Source: Bactrocera neohumeralis
Taxonomy: Eukaryota; Arthropoda; Insecta; Diptera; Tephritidae
Length of the DNA: 64,000 nt
NCBI RefSeq assembly: GCF_024586455.1
Contig: NC_065919.1
Span: 10,267,368-10,331,367 of the forward strand
Direction: 5' to 3'
Positions 21,701-33,237 of the stretch are shown piece after piece. A program made the position numbers and the translations under genes. Below the pieces are notes generated by a model. It was not told the DNA's origin. It saw only the letters and a list, made by a program, of their open reading frames with translations, and did no database searches. Position 1 is the first letter of the stretch. Every line of letters starts with the position of its first letter.

Positions 21701-24700
21701 GTTGCAGCAAACCCAGGTGGACCTTGTGTGAATTGAGCACTGGGATGTGTATTGCATGCTTGAGCTGTGAACGGTTGTGTGTAAATACCATGCAGATGAC
21801 ATGGTGCTATTCTAGCTTGAGGCGGTGGTGCTGGATAAGTGCAGATTGAGGCCCAAATAGGCTCGGCATGTCGCAAGGGAAGACTGACAGGCACCTGATT
21901 GATGTCCAGCATCAAAGGTGGCGGTGGCGGTGGAGCGCCCACCAAGGATGTTTGATGATGATGGCCAGGCGACTGTGGTGGAGGTGGAGTTTGTTGCATG
22001 TAAGCGTTCACGGCCGTAGGAGCTGCATTCGCGCTAGGTAGGACTGCAGCAGCAGATAGTGAGTGCTCCCATGGTGAACGTTGTTGAATTTGTGGCTGTG
22101 CTTGTGTTAAAGATTGTGTTTGGTGTAGCGTTGAGGGTACTGGTGCTGGTTGTTGCTGCTGCTGCTGTTGTTGTTGTTGTTGTAGAGCGGGTGGTGGTGG
22201 TGGCATGTGCTGTCGGAGGTAATATGGCGTGGGTTGTATTGAATGTTGTGGCTGGTGATAGTTTTGCAAATGGTTTCCACTAATGTTGTTGGCATTAGTA
22301 TTGTTGATACTATTGCCAGAAATACTATTGTTACTGCCATGATGACTGCGATTATGATGAGATGACCCAGTGTCATGCAGACGGGGACGGCGTATCGGAG
22401 GACTACCCTGTTGCACCTAAAAGAAATTTTATTATTTGAATTTAATACAACAAAAAGTATTTAATTAAGTGATTGTCTACTTGATTTCGAGGCGAACGTC
22501 GTTGCTCCCATATAGCTGGTGGTGACTGGCTAGGCATACGCCCGGATATGCGCCGTCTCTTACGCGATGGACTGTCTGATTTCAGCCCATGGGCGCCACT
22601 GCTTAGTGAAGAAGTGGAACCCATAATGCCAGTAGAGCCACTTGGTCCATCTAAAAGGTTGGAGACACTGCCGCCAACGCCTGCTAATGCTGATGTTGAT
22701 GGCCCATTATTGCCGTAGTGATGATAGTGATGGTAACTGTAATTACCAGAACCGCTATTTTGGTGTCCATTCCGTCCATAATTATTACTATTTCTGCCCG
22801 TGGTGTAGCCAAACTGACCGCCAGGACCATTACCACTACTAACGTCGGCTAAGCTACCGCGATCTGTGCGGTTGTCAGCGTGAAAGTCAGCACTCCGCGA
22901 ATGATTGTTGCTATTAGGGCCATCAAAATGCTACAAAAATGTAATAAACAATAAGTATATCAAAGTGTTTTTTGAAGGTGAATTTATGACATATTAACCA
23001 CGTGCACTACTTGCTACTCACCGCACTGTTGTTGCCGCTGCCGCTATTCCCATGCAGATTTACATTGACATTGTTATTGTTATTATTGCTATTATTATGA
23101 TTTCTATCAAATAATCCTGAGTTAGATGCATTACTGCTATTGCTATTGTTATTGTTGTTGTTGCTGTTGTTGTTAATGTTATTGTGTCGCCGACTATGTT
23201 CATTATACTGATGATGTTGATAGTTGTGATGATTGTTGCCATAATACTCATTATTGTGACGATGGCTCATCGCGTTAATATTCCCACTATTATTGTTGCT
23301 TAGGTTTCCACCGCCACGCCGATAACTGTTGTTGCCATTCAACGTAAATTCACCATGATTACTACCACTATCCATGCCACGCCCATTATTGCTAAAGCGC
23401 ATATGCCGCAAATGCGATTGCTGACCCATACTCATATTGTTGAATTGCTGGTGATAGTTGTTATTACTACCGTTATTGTTGTTGTTGTTGCTGCTACTGT
23501 TGCCACCAATATGATCAACACAAGACACATTGTAATCGGTTGAGCATTTCGAATAGGTTTCATTATTAATGTTTGGTTCGTTTTCATTATGTTTATAAAT
23601 ATTATTGTTGTTTTTGTTATTGTTGTCGTTATATGCAATTATTTTGTTAACGGACGCCGATGTCATGGCGGCGGAAGATTCAAAGTCCACAGTGTACGAC
23701 GTTTCCAACGAGATCGCAGACATCGCCGTTGTTGTTGTAGAAGTAGAATCATTGGACAAAATGGGCACAAAAGAGGAAGGTCGCGTCGATTTGCAGGTGG
23801 AAGGAGTACAATTAGAAAGCGTGGAAATGAAATCGGAAATGGGCGGGTTTCGTATGAAGTCGGAGTTGCGTGGTTTTTGAATGAGAGACGACGGTGTTGT
23901 ATTTGCCGTGGAATGTGTTGCAGTTACAGTTATTATTGGCGACATTGGTGAGATCATTGTGGCGTTTGGTGTTGTTGTTGTTGTTGTCGTCATAGTGACA
24001 GGTACATTCGTTTTTAATACGATTATTTTTTTATTTTGGCGATTTTTATTTTTTTCATTAAATATTAAACGTTTAGATGTAATTGTAGTTGGCGTTGTTG
24101 TTGTGGTTGTCGGCAAACAACGGGTAGACATTAAAGATGTACGCACCGCGCATTGATCCCGTGATGGTGGACGTGGTAGAGATTGTTGTTGTGAAAATGA
24201 GACAGATGTGGTGGTTGTTGTTGCCGTTGTTGTAGCCATTGTAGCCATTGTTGACAATGTTGCCGTTTTTAAAGGCACATGTTGTTGATGTGGATGTTGG
24301 CGTTGCGGTCGTCGCCATTGTTTTTGGTGTTGTTTGTTATTCACATGTTGTGGCATCATTTGTTGGCGCGTTGCAGTTATTGGTGGATACGTTGTTGTTG
24401 GTTCAGGTTGAGAAATTATGTCAGTACAAGAAGTTACATTCACATCATCAGTACAATTACTATTTTCAGTTGTTGTTGTTGTAGACTTTGTAGTGTGTGT
24501 GGCAATTAGATTTGTATTTGTTAGCGGGACTTGGGATTGGTGGTTAGTCGGTATATTTTGGTTGTGGTTGTGATGTTGGTGTATCGGGATTTCGCACGAG
24601 TTGTGATGATGCTTTTTACTTTGATTATGTTCACGATGATGCTGATGATGATTGCTACTAACATTCTCACAATTACTATTTAATGTATGTAATGCAACTG

Positions 24701-25596
24701 TACTTGGGTAGTGATTATGACCATGATCAACATGATTCAGAGACAGTGTACGAGTTCGATGCATATGTCTGCGACTTTGGCTTTGTTGCGGTGGTTTGTG
24801 TGTGTTAATGTTTGTATTTGAAATTTTCATATTTTGAGAATTGGAATGCGGATCTTGATAATTATTTTTTGAAGCAGAGGAATTGGTTATGGAGCCGGTT
24901 GTAGTAGCCGTGGTGGCGCTATATGGTTGGGAGATCTGGAGCGGTGTTAGGGGGCTGTGTAGTGTCACATTTGAAATCTTTGTGTAATCATTTATATTAC
25001 AAGTCAACGGTGTAGCTTCACAAATTGTTGCGGAAGACCGTGACGACAACGCAATATTATTCAAAAGTTCGCTAAATCGGGTATAGGGGGGTGGCTTGGG
25101 ATTATGATTGGGGTAGTGCAGCAAATTGTTGGTGGTGGAGTTCACGGCAATTGGCGAACATAATGCTGGTGATGTAGTGACAAATGCTGGGTCCGAGTTG
25201 GAAGCAGATGCAGAACTAGAGTTCGGTGCGGTAACAGTTATAGAGCTAGAGGAAATGACATTGTAGCTAGACTGCTGGGCTTTAGGAGTTTGCGCTTGAT
25301 ACTGACAGTGATTGTGTGTTGTACGGTAATGTTGGTGGATTTCATTTGTACTATTGTGTTTATAGTGAGGATGATGACTAGAACAACTTTTAGAATTGCT
25401 ACTAATATGGCTATGACTAAGCTGATTATGACAAGATTGGTGAGAGGTATGCTCGTTGTTAATATTATGGTTGTGAAGTTTGTGACTGAGGTGATGATGG
25501 TGGTTTTTGTGTTGGTGGTGGTGGTGGTGACTACAGTAATTTCCTTGGCAATTATTAGGACAACTTCCACTCTTATTATTACTTGTTTGAGCATCG
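18784..25596 (-). CDS. mura: RING-H2 E3 ubiquitin ligase, RNF38/RNF44 family (murashka), exons 2-8
   Basis: Coding exons in transcript order: 23022-25596, 22481-22930, 21280-22416, 21014-21186, 20755-20939, 19116-19228, 18784-18993. All introns are GT-AG and the phases agree. The RING-H2 domain is split over the last two exons: CVVC, 14 residues, then CSHEFHAKC, then ten residues to CPIC, giving C3H2C3. The preceding exon encodes NYEALLSLAERLGEAKPRGL and QLPSYKYNPDTHS, and 22481-22930 encodes SDSPSRKRRR. All three are hallmarks of vertebrate RNF38/RNF44. The family transfers ubiquitin from an E2 to substrates; Drosophila murashka was described in memory formation. The large N-terminal exon is a low-complexity His/Asn/Ser/Thr-rich region, and a poly-Gln tail follows the RING. 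With exon 1 (40014-40315) the protein would be 1714 residues, much longer than vertebrate relatives. Without it, the first in-frame ATG is 24830. Confidence 0.85.
19392..19990 (+). mobile_element. LINE 3' fragment in a mura intron
   Basis: Two adjoining frames give VYLGGSINSNN...RITLANRCYFGLSRQLRSKILSRRTK and then RVFERKVLRKIYGFLR...RIKRQRLHWLGHAIRM. These are the distal reverse-transcriptase/3' region seen in many insect non-LTR elements. A stop separates the pieces and upstream catalytic motifs are absent, so it is a 5'-truncated dead copy. It lies in the intron 19229-20754, opposite in orientation to mura. The tail TCTACGCCAATAAAGAAGA recurs at 26892-26910. Confidence 0.65.
20015..20441 (+). 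repeat. Dispersed repeat A, best-preserved copy
   Basis: Runs from GTTAACTTCGGCTGCACCGA to ACCCTGTTCAGGGTATAAAA. Inside are GTATGGCAGCTA-like and AAAACTGAGGGACTAGTTCG words and an ACAGACAGACGGACGG microsatellite. Copies or pieces occur at 14676, 20445, 29175, 40890, 56985, 58526 and 61700. It has no coding capacity. I do not know its class. Confidence 0.65.
20445..20700 (+). repeat. Dispersed repeat A, second partial copy
   Basis: Directly follows the full copy. It contains CAGTTTGTATGGCAGCTATA, GGTCCGATATCGGCGGTTC and ACAAATGAGCAGCTTC, then stops about 55 bp before the mura exon 20755-20939. The overlapping open frames across this interval come from the repeat and the exon and are not extra genes. 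Confidence 0.6.
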
Positions 25597-26432
25597 CTGG
25601 ATTTATTTAAATATTTTTTTTTTGTTTTTTTTTTATTAAGTTGTTTATTGTTTGGTAGATTTGTCGATTGTTGGAGTGGTTTGTTTGCGTTAGGTCAACA
25701 TATGTTTTTGTTTTTAATAAATTCGGTTTTCAAAATTGGTTATTCAATGCAGTAGTAGTAATAGAAGTGGTACATAGTAGTAGTAGTAGTAGTAGTAAGA
25801 GTGGTGGTAGTGGTGGTAGTAGTAAAACACAACCCATAATAGTTATTTAATGCATTTACATGTACAGTTATATGTATATATACATATATATATGTTGCAG
25901 CCACATATATAAATATGTATTCAATTCGATATATATATAATTTTTTTTTTTAATTTTATGAAGAAGAAAGAAAAACGAAAAAAGAAAAAATAATATTTTA
26001 AATGGCAAAATGCAATATTTATATATAGAAAATTTGTTTGATTAATAGTAATATTTACACACAAAGAAACAATAACATAATGTTATAATATGTAGTAAAT
26101 GTAGGCAAATTGTCACACAAATTTACTTGTATTTGATGCACACTACGCTTAAACTATCGTTAACGGCTTCGTATCTAATTGCAGTTGCGTTTACAAGCTC
26201 TATCGATAAAAGTTTTGAAATAATGAATTCTTCCATTCGCATTTTTTTCCAATGACTTCTCAAAGCAGTTTCAATGCATTGCTAAAAGGATTAATTCAAA
26301 TACTTGATAAAGTAAATACAACATTAATAAAAATTCACGCTCATTAATCATTGAATCGCATATTACTAAACCATATGGAATTATTTATAAAATAAATAAA
26401 ATGTATGTATATATATTAATATATATCCCACT
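25597..26432 (-). other. Acceptor end of the long mura intron
   Basis: The acceptor AATCCAG|CGATG at 25598-25597 has a poor pyrimidine tract, yet the frame is closed upstream only at 25697. A minus-strand search for AG up to about 26120 finds no other acceptor. An (AGT/GGT)n run lies at 25752-25830. The rest is AT-rich with no gene. Confidence 0.4.
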
Positions 26433-28034
26433 GTGGGCAAAAAATAGTAAGACTTTTTAATTTAAATTTCACGCGAAAACGCATTCGTCAAAATATTTTT
26501 TTCTAGATTGCTATGACTGCCCGAGGCATATACTATATGTGCCAAATGTCACATCAAATCAATTATAAGGTTTAATATACGCTTGTCGTGGAGCATGAAG
26601 TCATGTTCATGAAGTTCACGCAAATGAGAAAAGTTTTCTGTTTGCCATTCACTTGGGAGTGGTCAGAAACGATTCTTTTATATATGGCTCAAACAGCTCA
26701 CGACATCCGGTCTTAGACCAAGTATCCTCTGGGTAGCCAAAGAACATCCCTTTGAAGGCGAGTTAAAGTGAGAAGGCGCACCATCCCTCCTCAGGATTGT
26801 GCGCTGGGTTTGGGACCCGCCAAAAAAATGCCACCAATGAAAAGTAAACATCAGCCTCGGGGTATATTTTCGGCTATAACTGCGAAAATGGCGTCTACGC
26901 CAATAAAGAAGATATTTGTCTTTCTGAAGTACATAAAGTGCATTCGGGAGTTTGTTGAAGAAAGAAGTTCCATTCAATTTTGTGTGCGAAATCAAATTAA
27001 TATATTATGATAATTGTTTGTCGCGAGCAAGTGTTTTTGATTGGTACAAATTATTCAAAGCGGGTCGTGAACGCGTTGATGACGAACCACGACCAGGACG
27101 GCCATCAACATCAACTGATCATCAACACGTCAAAAAAAATAAAGGAATAGGTGCTGGAGAATCGACGATTAACAGTCAGAGATCTTACTGGCATCGTTGA
27201 AATATCGGAAAGATCAGTGAAAACCATTTTGAAAGACCATTTGGGCATTAGAAAAGTGAAAACACGATTGGTTCCAAAATTACATAATTTTAACGAAAAA
27301 AAAGCGTCGCATTAACGTCTTTAAAACAATACTTTTCAACTATCAGGATATCATAAAACGTATTATTAATGGCGATAAATCTTGGATCTATGCTTACGAC
27401 TTGGAAACAGACGATTAATCGGCCGAATATCGTGACAAAGGTAAGCCGAAGCCGAAAAAACCACGACAAAGCAGGTCAAAAATTAAAATTATATTGACAG
27501 TTTTGTTCGATTATCGAGGTGAGGTGCAGTCCGAATTCCTTCCGAGCGGCCGAGCGGCTAAACTGTCAAGAAAGAATATTATTTAAGTGTTATGCGTCGT
27601 TTTGCGAAGCTAGTCGTAAAATGAGGTCGGTATTATGGGCCGACAACTCTTGGTTTTTGCACCACGATAATGCACCGTCGCATACCGCATTGATTCTTCA
27701 TGAGGTTTTCGCCAATTTTTCAACCAATATCGAGACGCAATCACCATATTCGCCTGATTTAGTTCAGTGTAACTTGTGGCTATTCAGCACACTCAAACGT
27801 CCGCTCCGAGGCAACTGTTTTGAGTCAATTGAAGATATTAAATCTGAATCGCTACGCGCATTAAAGGCTTTACCGGAAATTGACTTCAACAACTATTTCG
27901 AGAATTGGTAAAAACGTTGACTCAAGTGTATTGCGGCCAAGGTGGGTTACTTTGAGGGGGACGACATAGATTTTGAAGAATAAATTATTAATTTTAAAAT
28001 TATGAACAAAGTCTTACTATTTTTTGCTCCTAGT
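26433..28034 (+). mobile_element. Mariner element, family 1, with nested insertion
   Basis: Ends share GGGCAAAAAATAGTAAGAC or close variants in inverse orientation (26436 and about 28012-28028). The transposase is shattered: DNCLSRASVFDWYKLFKAGR and VDDEPRPGRPSTSTD in one frame, GDKSWIYAYD and PKPKKPRQSRSKIK in others, then LHHDNAPSHTALIL and SPYSPDLVQCNLWLF. At the DD34D third position the Asp is replaced by Asn (QCN), so the enzyme would be dead even if reading were restored. Near 26660-26910 a foreign block ends with the LINE-like tail GTCTACGCCAATAAAGAAGA. A second copy of this family starts at 54755. Confidence 0.75.
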
Positions 28035-28139
28035 ACTACTTAAAAAATTCAATAACTATGTAACTATAACTATATTCGTGCGGTTTGCCAAGATATGACT
28101 TAACTTTATTATTATTCCCTTATTCCAATATTCCTGACA

Positions 28140-29110
28140 TGAGTTGGAGAGTTACTATTCTTGTGCCTCTTTTGCAACATATTTATTTTCTTTTTTGTGA
28201 AGTGGAAACTACAAAAGTTTGAACTTTGTATCCGAAAAAGTTTTTTTTTTATTGGAGTTTATCTTCGTTACTTTAATTTGAAGAAAATCTCAGGTTCCAA
28301 CTGGATGCCTTGCTCGAAGAAGATTGTAGCCAAACACAAAAAAGTTTGAAGAATCTTTGGAGTCACTCACAAAGCTATTTCAAAACATTAAAACAAAGAA
28401 TTGAAACCATGAAACCTTGAAAGACGATGTTACATGTTAGAATTACTGCTTTAACGCTGCATTAAGACGTAATTTTGTGTCGAATTGTGACTGGTAATGA
28501 AACACTTATCCATTACGACAACCCTAAAGCGAAAATTTATATGCGAAGCCTGCCAGCCAGCCTAATTAAGGACAAAAGCCAGTTATCTATGACTCCAAGG
28601 TAATGCTCTGTATTTGATAGAATTAGTAGATCGTGCTGTATTATGAGCTTCTAAAACCGTGTGCAACGATTAATGAAGAACGCTACCGACAATCACTCAT
28701 CAAACTGAAGCGAGTGATTGCCGAAAAAACACTGTAATTTCCAACTGGCAGGAGGCAATAATTTTTCCATCATGACAGCGCTCGGTATGATGCTGCAAGC
28801 TCGGTTAAAAGCTATTTGGAAAAGAGCGTCTGGGAAATTTTGCCTTACCCTCGTTATAGCGCAGACCTTTATGACGACCATTTGTTCCGGTCGGTGAAGA
28901 ACGCCTTCTGTACAATACGGTGCTCACCAGAACAGTGGAACGAATTGGCTTCTTTTCTTATTTGCCGTCAAGCCCGCGCTATTAGTAGTTTGGAATACAA
29001 TCCACAAATTTCCAGAAGGTGGGAAAATGTTATAGCTTGAGATGGGCAATACTTGGAATAATCTTTTTGTACGGCACGAATATAGTTACAGGTCCAATAA
29101 GATTAATTAA
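28140..29110 (+). pseudogene. Mariner-type transposase remnant, family 3
   Basis: Pieces in different frames read in order: TGNETLIHYDNPKAK, YYELLKPCATINEERYRQSL, FFHHDSARYDAASSVKSYLE, WEILPYPRYSADLYDDHLFRS, RRWENVIA. These are the catalytic-domain landmarks of a mariner transposase, with many stops and frameshifts. It is strongly decayed and no ends were identified. A related fragment lies in inverse at 35930-36500. Confidence 0.65.
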
Positions 29111-29159
29111 TAGAACGGATTGTCACCTATAAAGTCAAACTCCCATTCAGAAACGATTA

Positions 29160-29465
29160 TAATGATATATAGTGGGGTTAAAAGTTAAGAACACCTTAAT
29201 ATTCAAAGTATCGCCGAATTTTCCAACCGAACTAGTCCCTTAGTTATTAAGATATCGATCTGAAATTGTACACTGGACGTTTTCTCCTCAAGAAGCTGCT
29301 CATTTGCCGGAATCGTCGATATCGGACTACCATAGCATATAGCTGTCAAACAAACTGAACGATCAGAATTAAGTGCTTTTAAGAAAGCTTTCGTTTTTGT
29401 GAAGGATATTATATCTTCGACAGGCCTGACAGAAGTCATCATAGGTGTTTGTATTAAGGACAATG
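29160..29465 (-). repeat. Dispersed repeat A, inverted partial copy
   Basis: CAAGAAGCTGCTCATTTGCC, ATCGTCGATATCGGACTACC and ATATAGCTGTCAAACAAACTG are inverses of repeat A words. No genes lie inside it. An unassigned stretch with TTAGGTTAGGTTAA follows at about 29545. Confidence 0.55.
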
Positions 29466-30369
29466 ATTCTGATCTGATCTGTTCTGATTGGTTAAAACCT
29501 AATAGGGAGCAGTACTAGTTGTCTCCCTTATTGATCACTAAAGTTAGGTTAGGTTAATCCGGTAGAACAATAAGCCACGCATAGAATAGCATGGTCCTTT
29601 GCGATGCCAGGTGAATTTTATTTGCTAGGTTCAAGAGGAGTATTTATCTTTCAGGAAGCCTGTGCTTGATGCGAATTTTAACACACTCTGCGGTCTCACT
29701 ATCTATTGATCAAATTATACTTCATTTGTATTTAGAGGGTTCATTTTGAAGATTTTCAAAGTCAGCAAAATAGGTTTTGAATTGTATGTATATAATTGCG
29801 TTTAGAAACTTTCAGCGGCGTTATGGGCTGCCTATTTTTATGGTTCTAAGAATACAATGGAATTACAAGTATATAAAAGTCTGAGATAAGCGGTGTTGGA
29901 ACGTTGAAAATGCTAAAATTATTCAAGGAAATAACATTATTGCTTCATACTTATTATCCAACTACCAAAAAATAGTACAAAAGTTGAACTCAAATGGTGA
30001 ATATTGTCATGCCAAAAATAGTTAGTGATAATGAGTTTGACTATTACCTGCTTGCCCGTGAAACATTATTTTGAAAGGAACTTAAATAGTGGACACTTAT
30101 TAAATATTAAATATTACATAAACATACATACTATATAAATATATAATGTGTGACGTATTTAAAATACGTTTATGCAAGAATCCAAAGCTACAAAAGTAAA
30201 ACTTATACACTATTAACTATACATACATACATATTGAAAAGTAGGTACCCATTTGTGTGTACTATAATACGAGGACTAAACATTTGTATATTATACAGGG
30301 GCATAATTTAATTTCAATAAACGCATGTATTTGAAAATGTGTGCTTTTCAAACATTTTTCAAGCGTACA
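29466..30369. other. Spacer in the long mura intron
   Basis: Nothing recognisable except the short AGGTTAGGTT word at about 29546 and CATA microsatellites near 30120 and 30220. Confidence 0.3.
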
Positions 30370-31058
30370 TTAGGGTGTATATTTTTTCGAAAGTTGATTT
30401 CATTTTTGAAAACGCGCAATTAAGTTGCGATTTTACAAAAAAAAATTGTCCAACGGAACTCTTCATTTTCAATTTTAACTATGCTTACATAATTTTCAAT
30501 TTTTTATTTGTTGAATAAATCAGATTTTTTCAACTTTTGCAGAAGAATTTGGTATTTATACAATGCAAATAAATCTACAAGCTTGAAAGGTGGATATTAA
30601 GGTCCATAATTTTCTAAAAAAGAGATCTTATTAATTTTCGCCATCAAAACATGTCTTTAAAAGTTGTACGTAGTTAAAGTTATGCATCAAATGAAGTGTA
30701 CTCATACAGTACGCCATGCCGTATGAGCAACATTTAAGTTTTTATAAGGCACTTATACGAATGCTCATGCAATTGATGTATAACTTTAAATGCGCATAAC
30801 TTTCAAATGAATGCTTCTATGAAAAAAATACTTAGACCATTTTGTAGAGTGAAACATTTTTTATTAGAATATGCTTTTCTCAAAGTTGTAGCTTTAATTT
30901 TTTTTAATGCAAACGAATAAAAATCACATGAAGTGTAATTTTGGCTCAGTTTACATTGAAAATAAAGACTTGAAAATTACTTTCGTGCCTTATGTTCAGA
31001 TCAAAAACTGAAATTTCAGTTGAAAAAAAATTAATTTGGTATAAAACAGACACCCTAA
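30370..31058. mobile_element. MITE-like element with TAGGGTGT ends
   Basis: Begins TTAGGGTGTAT and ends ACACCCTAA, with the ends inverted and a plausible TA target duplication in TTAGGGTG/CACCCTAA. The block at about 30656-30750 (ACGTAGTTAAAGTTATGCAT, then CATACAGTACGCCAT, GTATGAGCAAC) recurs at 45918-45996. It is non-coding, and the autonomous partner is not in this window. Confidence 0.6.
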
Positions 31059-33237
31059 TATATATACATTTGTATTCATTTTATTTGTAAATATGTTCAT
31101 ATGAATTTTTATTGCATTCCTCAGCTTTAACGTATATTTTGTACATAAAATTCGACTTAAAAAGTTGACTAAATATAATTTGAAAACACAATGTCATTCA
31201 TAAAAAGTGTAATTATTTTTTTATGTGTTTATTTATTATATTTTTTTGCAAAACTTAAACGTAACTAAAATAATGTTTTGCATAAGAGTTTTCTATGCAT
31301 AAGTTTAACCCCTTTCAGTGGTTTTAGTTAATATTTTGCTTCACAAAAGCGTGCTCTTCGTAAAAAAAGTATAGTTAAGCATATAATCATATGTACATCT
31401 ATAAAGAATCATTATATATACATACATACATATATGTATGTATAAATATATTATAAGTGTTTAAGTTTTGGGTTGGCGAACAATAAAACGTAACTTCGTA
31501 CAAACACAGTTAATTACGAGTAGGTGTTTAGAGAAATATTTCGCATACGATATACACACGAGCATTTAACAGCGTTCGGTAATATTCATTTATGAATTTA
31601 TATTAGAAATACGAAACAACTTTTTCGACTACCCAGTGTTTGAGATTAAACTAAGAGCAAGCATATCCACAGTGTGCACTCGTGGCTCATCAACATCTGT
31701 GGAGTGCACCCAAGTGAAGTTCACGTAAGTGCAGTGGCATATTAGCGCATATTAGTTTAGTAAGTACTCTCGTCGGTACGTAAGTGAATGTTTCCGAACA
31801 CTGTTATTTGCAATTGCTATTGAATTCTAAATGGAAAATACTGCTGGAATTGACAAAAAGTTTGCATACATATACGTACATATTTGGAAAATACGCAGTT
31901 CCTTTGGAATAGTTTAAAGCCGCAGTGTGCAAAATGCAAATAAACTTGTAAGCCTGAGCTAATCGATTCGTTGCATTTTTTTTTAACATATATATTTAAA
32001 TACTGTACTTAACAATAGGCACATATGCAGTTATTGATATATATATATATATATATGTATGTGTATAAATATATAGTCGGCATGAACGCACCGTTAATCT
32101 ACGAAAATAGCGTGTCTATAAAACGGAAATGAACAATCAATCATACATACATAATTAGCCATCTCTGTAAAAGCAACAAACATTGAATGATAAAACACAT
32201 CTCTCAGACAGGAAAATTTGCAAATTGCATTAACAATCAATGAGCTCAGTCGGAAATGCCATAATAAATATATAGTACTATATATGTTTATATAATTCTC
32301 TATGTATAATACCTACATACGACAATACAAAATTCGTAGATTAGTAATTATTGATATTATTACAAACTATTTGGAAAAAGAGAAAATTTTGTAAACATTT
32401 TGTTTTGATTAAAAAAGTTTTATTTTTTTTTTTTTGGTTTTTTGTTGTTTTTGTTCACAATGCTTTTTTCTTATTCATTCATTTATAAATACAAGAAATT
32501 TTATGAAATTAAATTCGACAAGGTTTCTACATCCATCCATACCATACATATATAACATATATGTACATATGTACTTTACATACATGTATATAAAATGGTA
32601 TGTTTGTATATAGCAGTGGGTGCGCACAATACATAAAACAAAAGAGTTCAATGGCATATAATAACAAAAATGGTCAAAAAATTCTAAGTATGCGTGTGTG
32701 AAATCAATATTATGAGCATAAATAACAGAGCATTCCTTCTATTTGGTGAATGGGTGATTTTAGTTCTTGTGATGAAAATAAATTAAAAGTTCGTTTTCTC
32801 TATATATATTCACTTATACATACATATATATGGGTATAAGCACATTGAGAATATTCAAATAGAGCTGAGCTTATTTCATAAATGCCAATTTAACTGTTTA
32901 ACGTTAAATGTATGTAGTTGTGTTGAATATTGTTACATACATACATACAAACATATGTATTAAAGTGTACGCATTTTCCCCATTTAGGCAACACGCGCAT
33001 TTCCGCTCGGCTCGGCTTTGAGCGTCCGCTCTGCGCGCACGCTTACTCTTGAATAGTGTGAAAAATAAGTATTTCACTTTGGCTGTCATGTTAGACCCCG
33101 TTTACAAACGAATAATTTTGTTGCTCATTATCGGAAAATTCTCTTTCTGGTGTTGCCCATTAGGGGCACACAAGTACAGCAACTCGTCAATTTTCTATAT
33201 TTCCTTTGATATCCTATTCGTTTGCGTTACACACATA
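31059..33237. other. AT-rich spacer with a small GC-rich island
   Basis: No gene found. 31608-31645 shares a block with 15645-15678. A (TA)n run lies at 32037-32056. 32988-33050 is a sharply GC-rich patch (CGCTCGGCTCGGCTTTGAGC) in otherwise AT-rich intron DNA, and it might be an alternative promoter or enhancer. Confidence 0.3.

Noticed and set aside
23355..24509. Many long open frames on the plus strand and other minus frames over the mura N-terminal exon
   Set aside because: They arise from trinucleotide-repeat composition (GTT/AAC, CAT/ATG) of the real exon, giving Val/Met/Ile- or Thr/Ile-rich translations without motifs or splice logic.
25238..25594. Minus-strand frame starting ATG 25594 (MLKQVIIRVEVVLIIAKEI)
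   Set aside because: Out of frame with mura, rich in Ile/Thr/Val. The alternative frame matches mura composition and phase.
31687..31725. GTGCACTC...GAGTGCAC inverted repeat as a possible microRNA hairpin
   Set aside because: Only eight paired bases around a 20-odd-nt loop, too short for a precursor.
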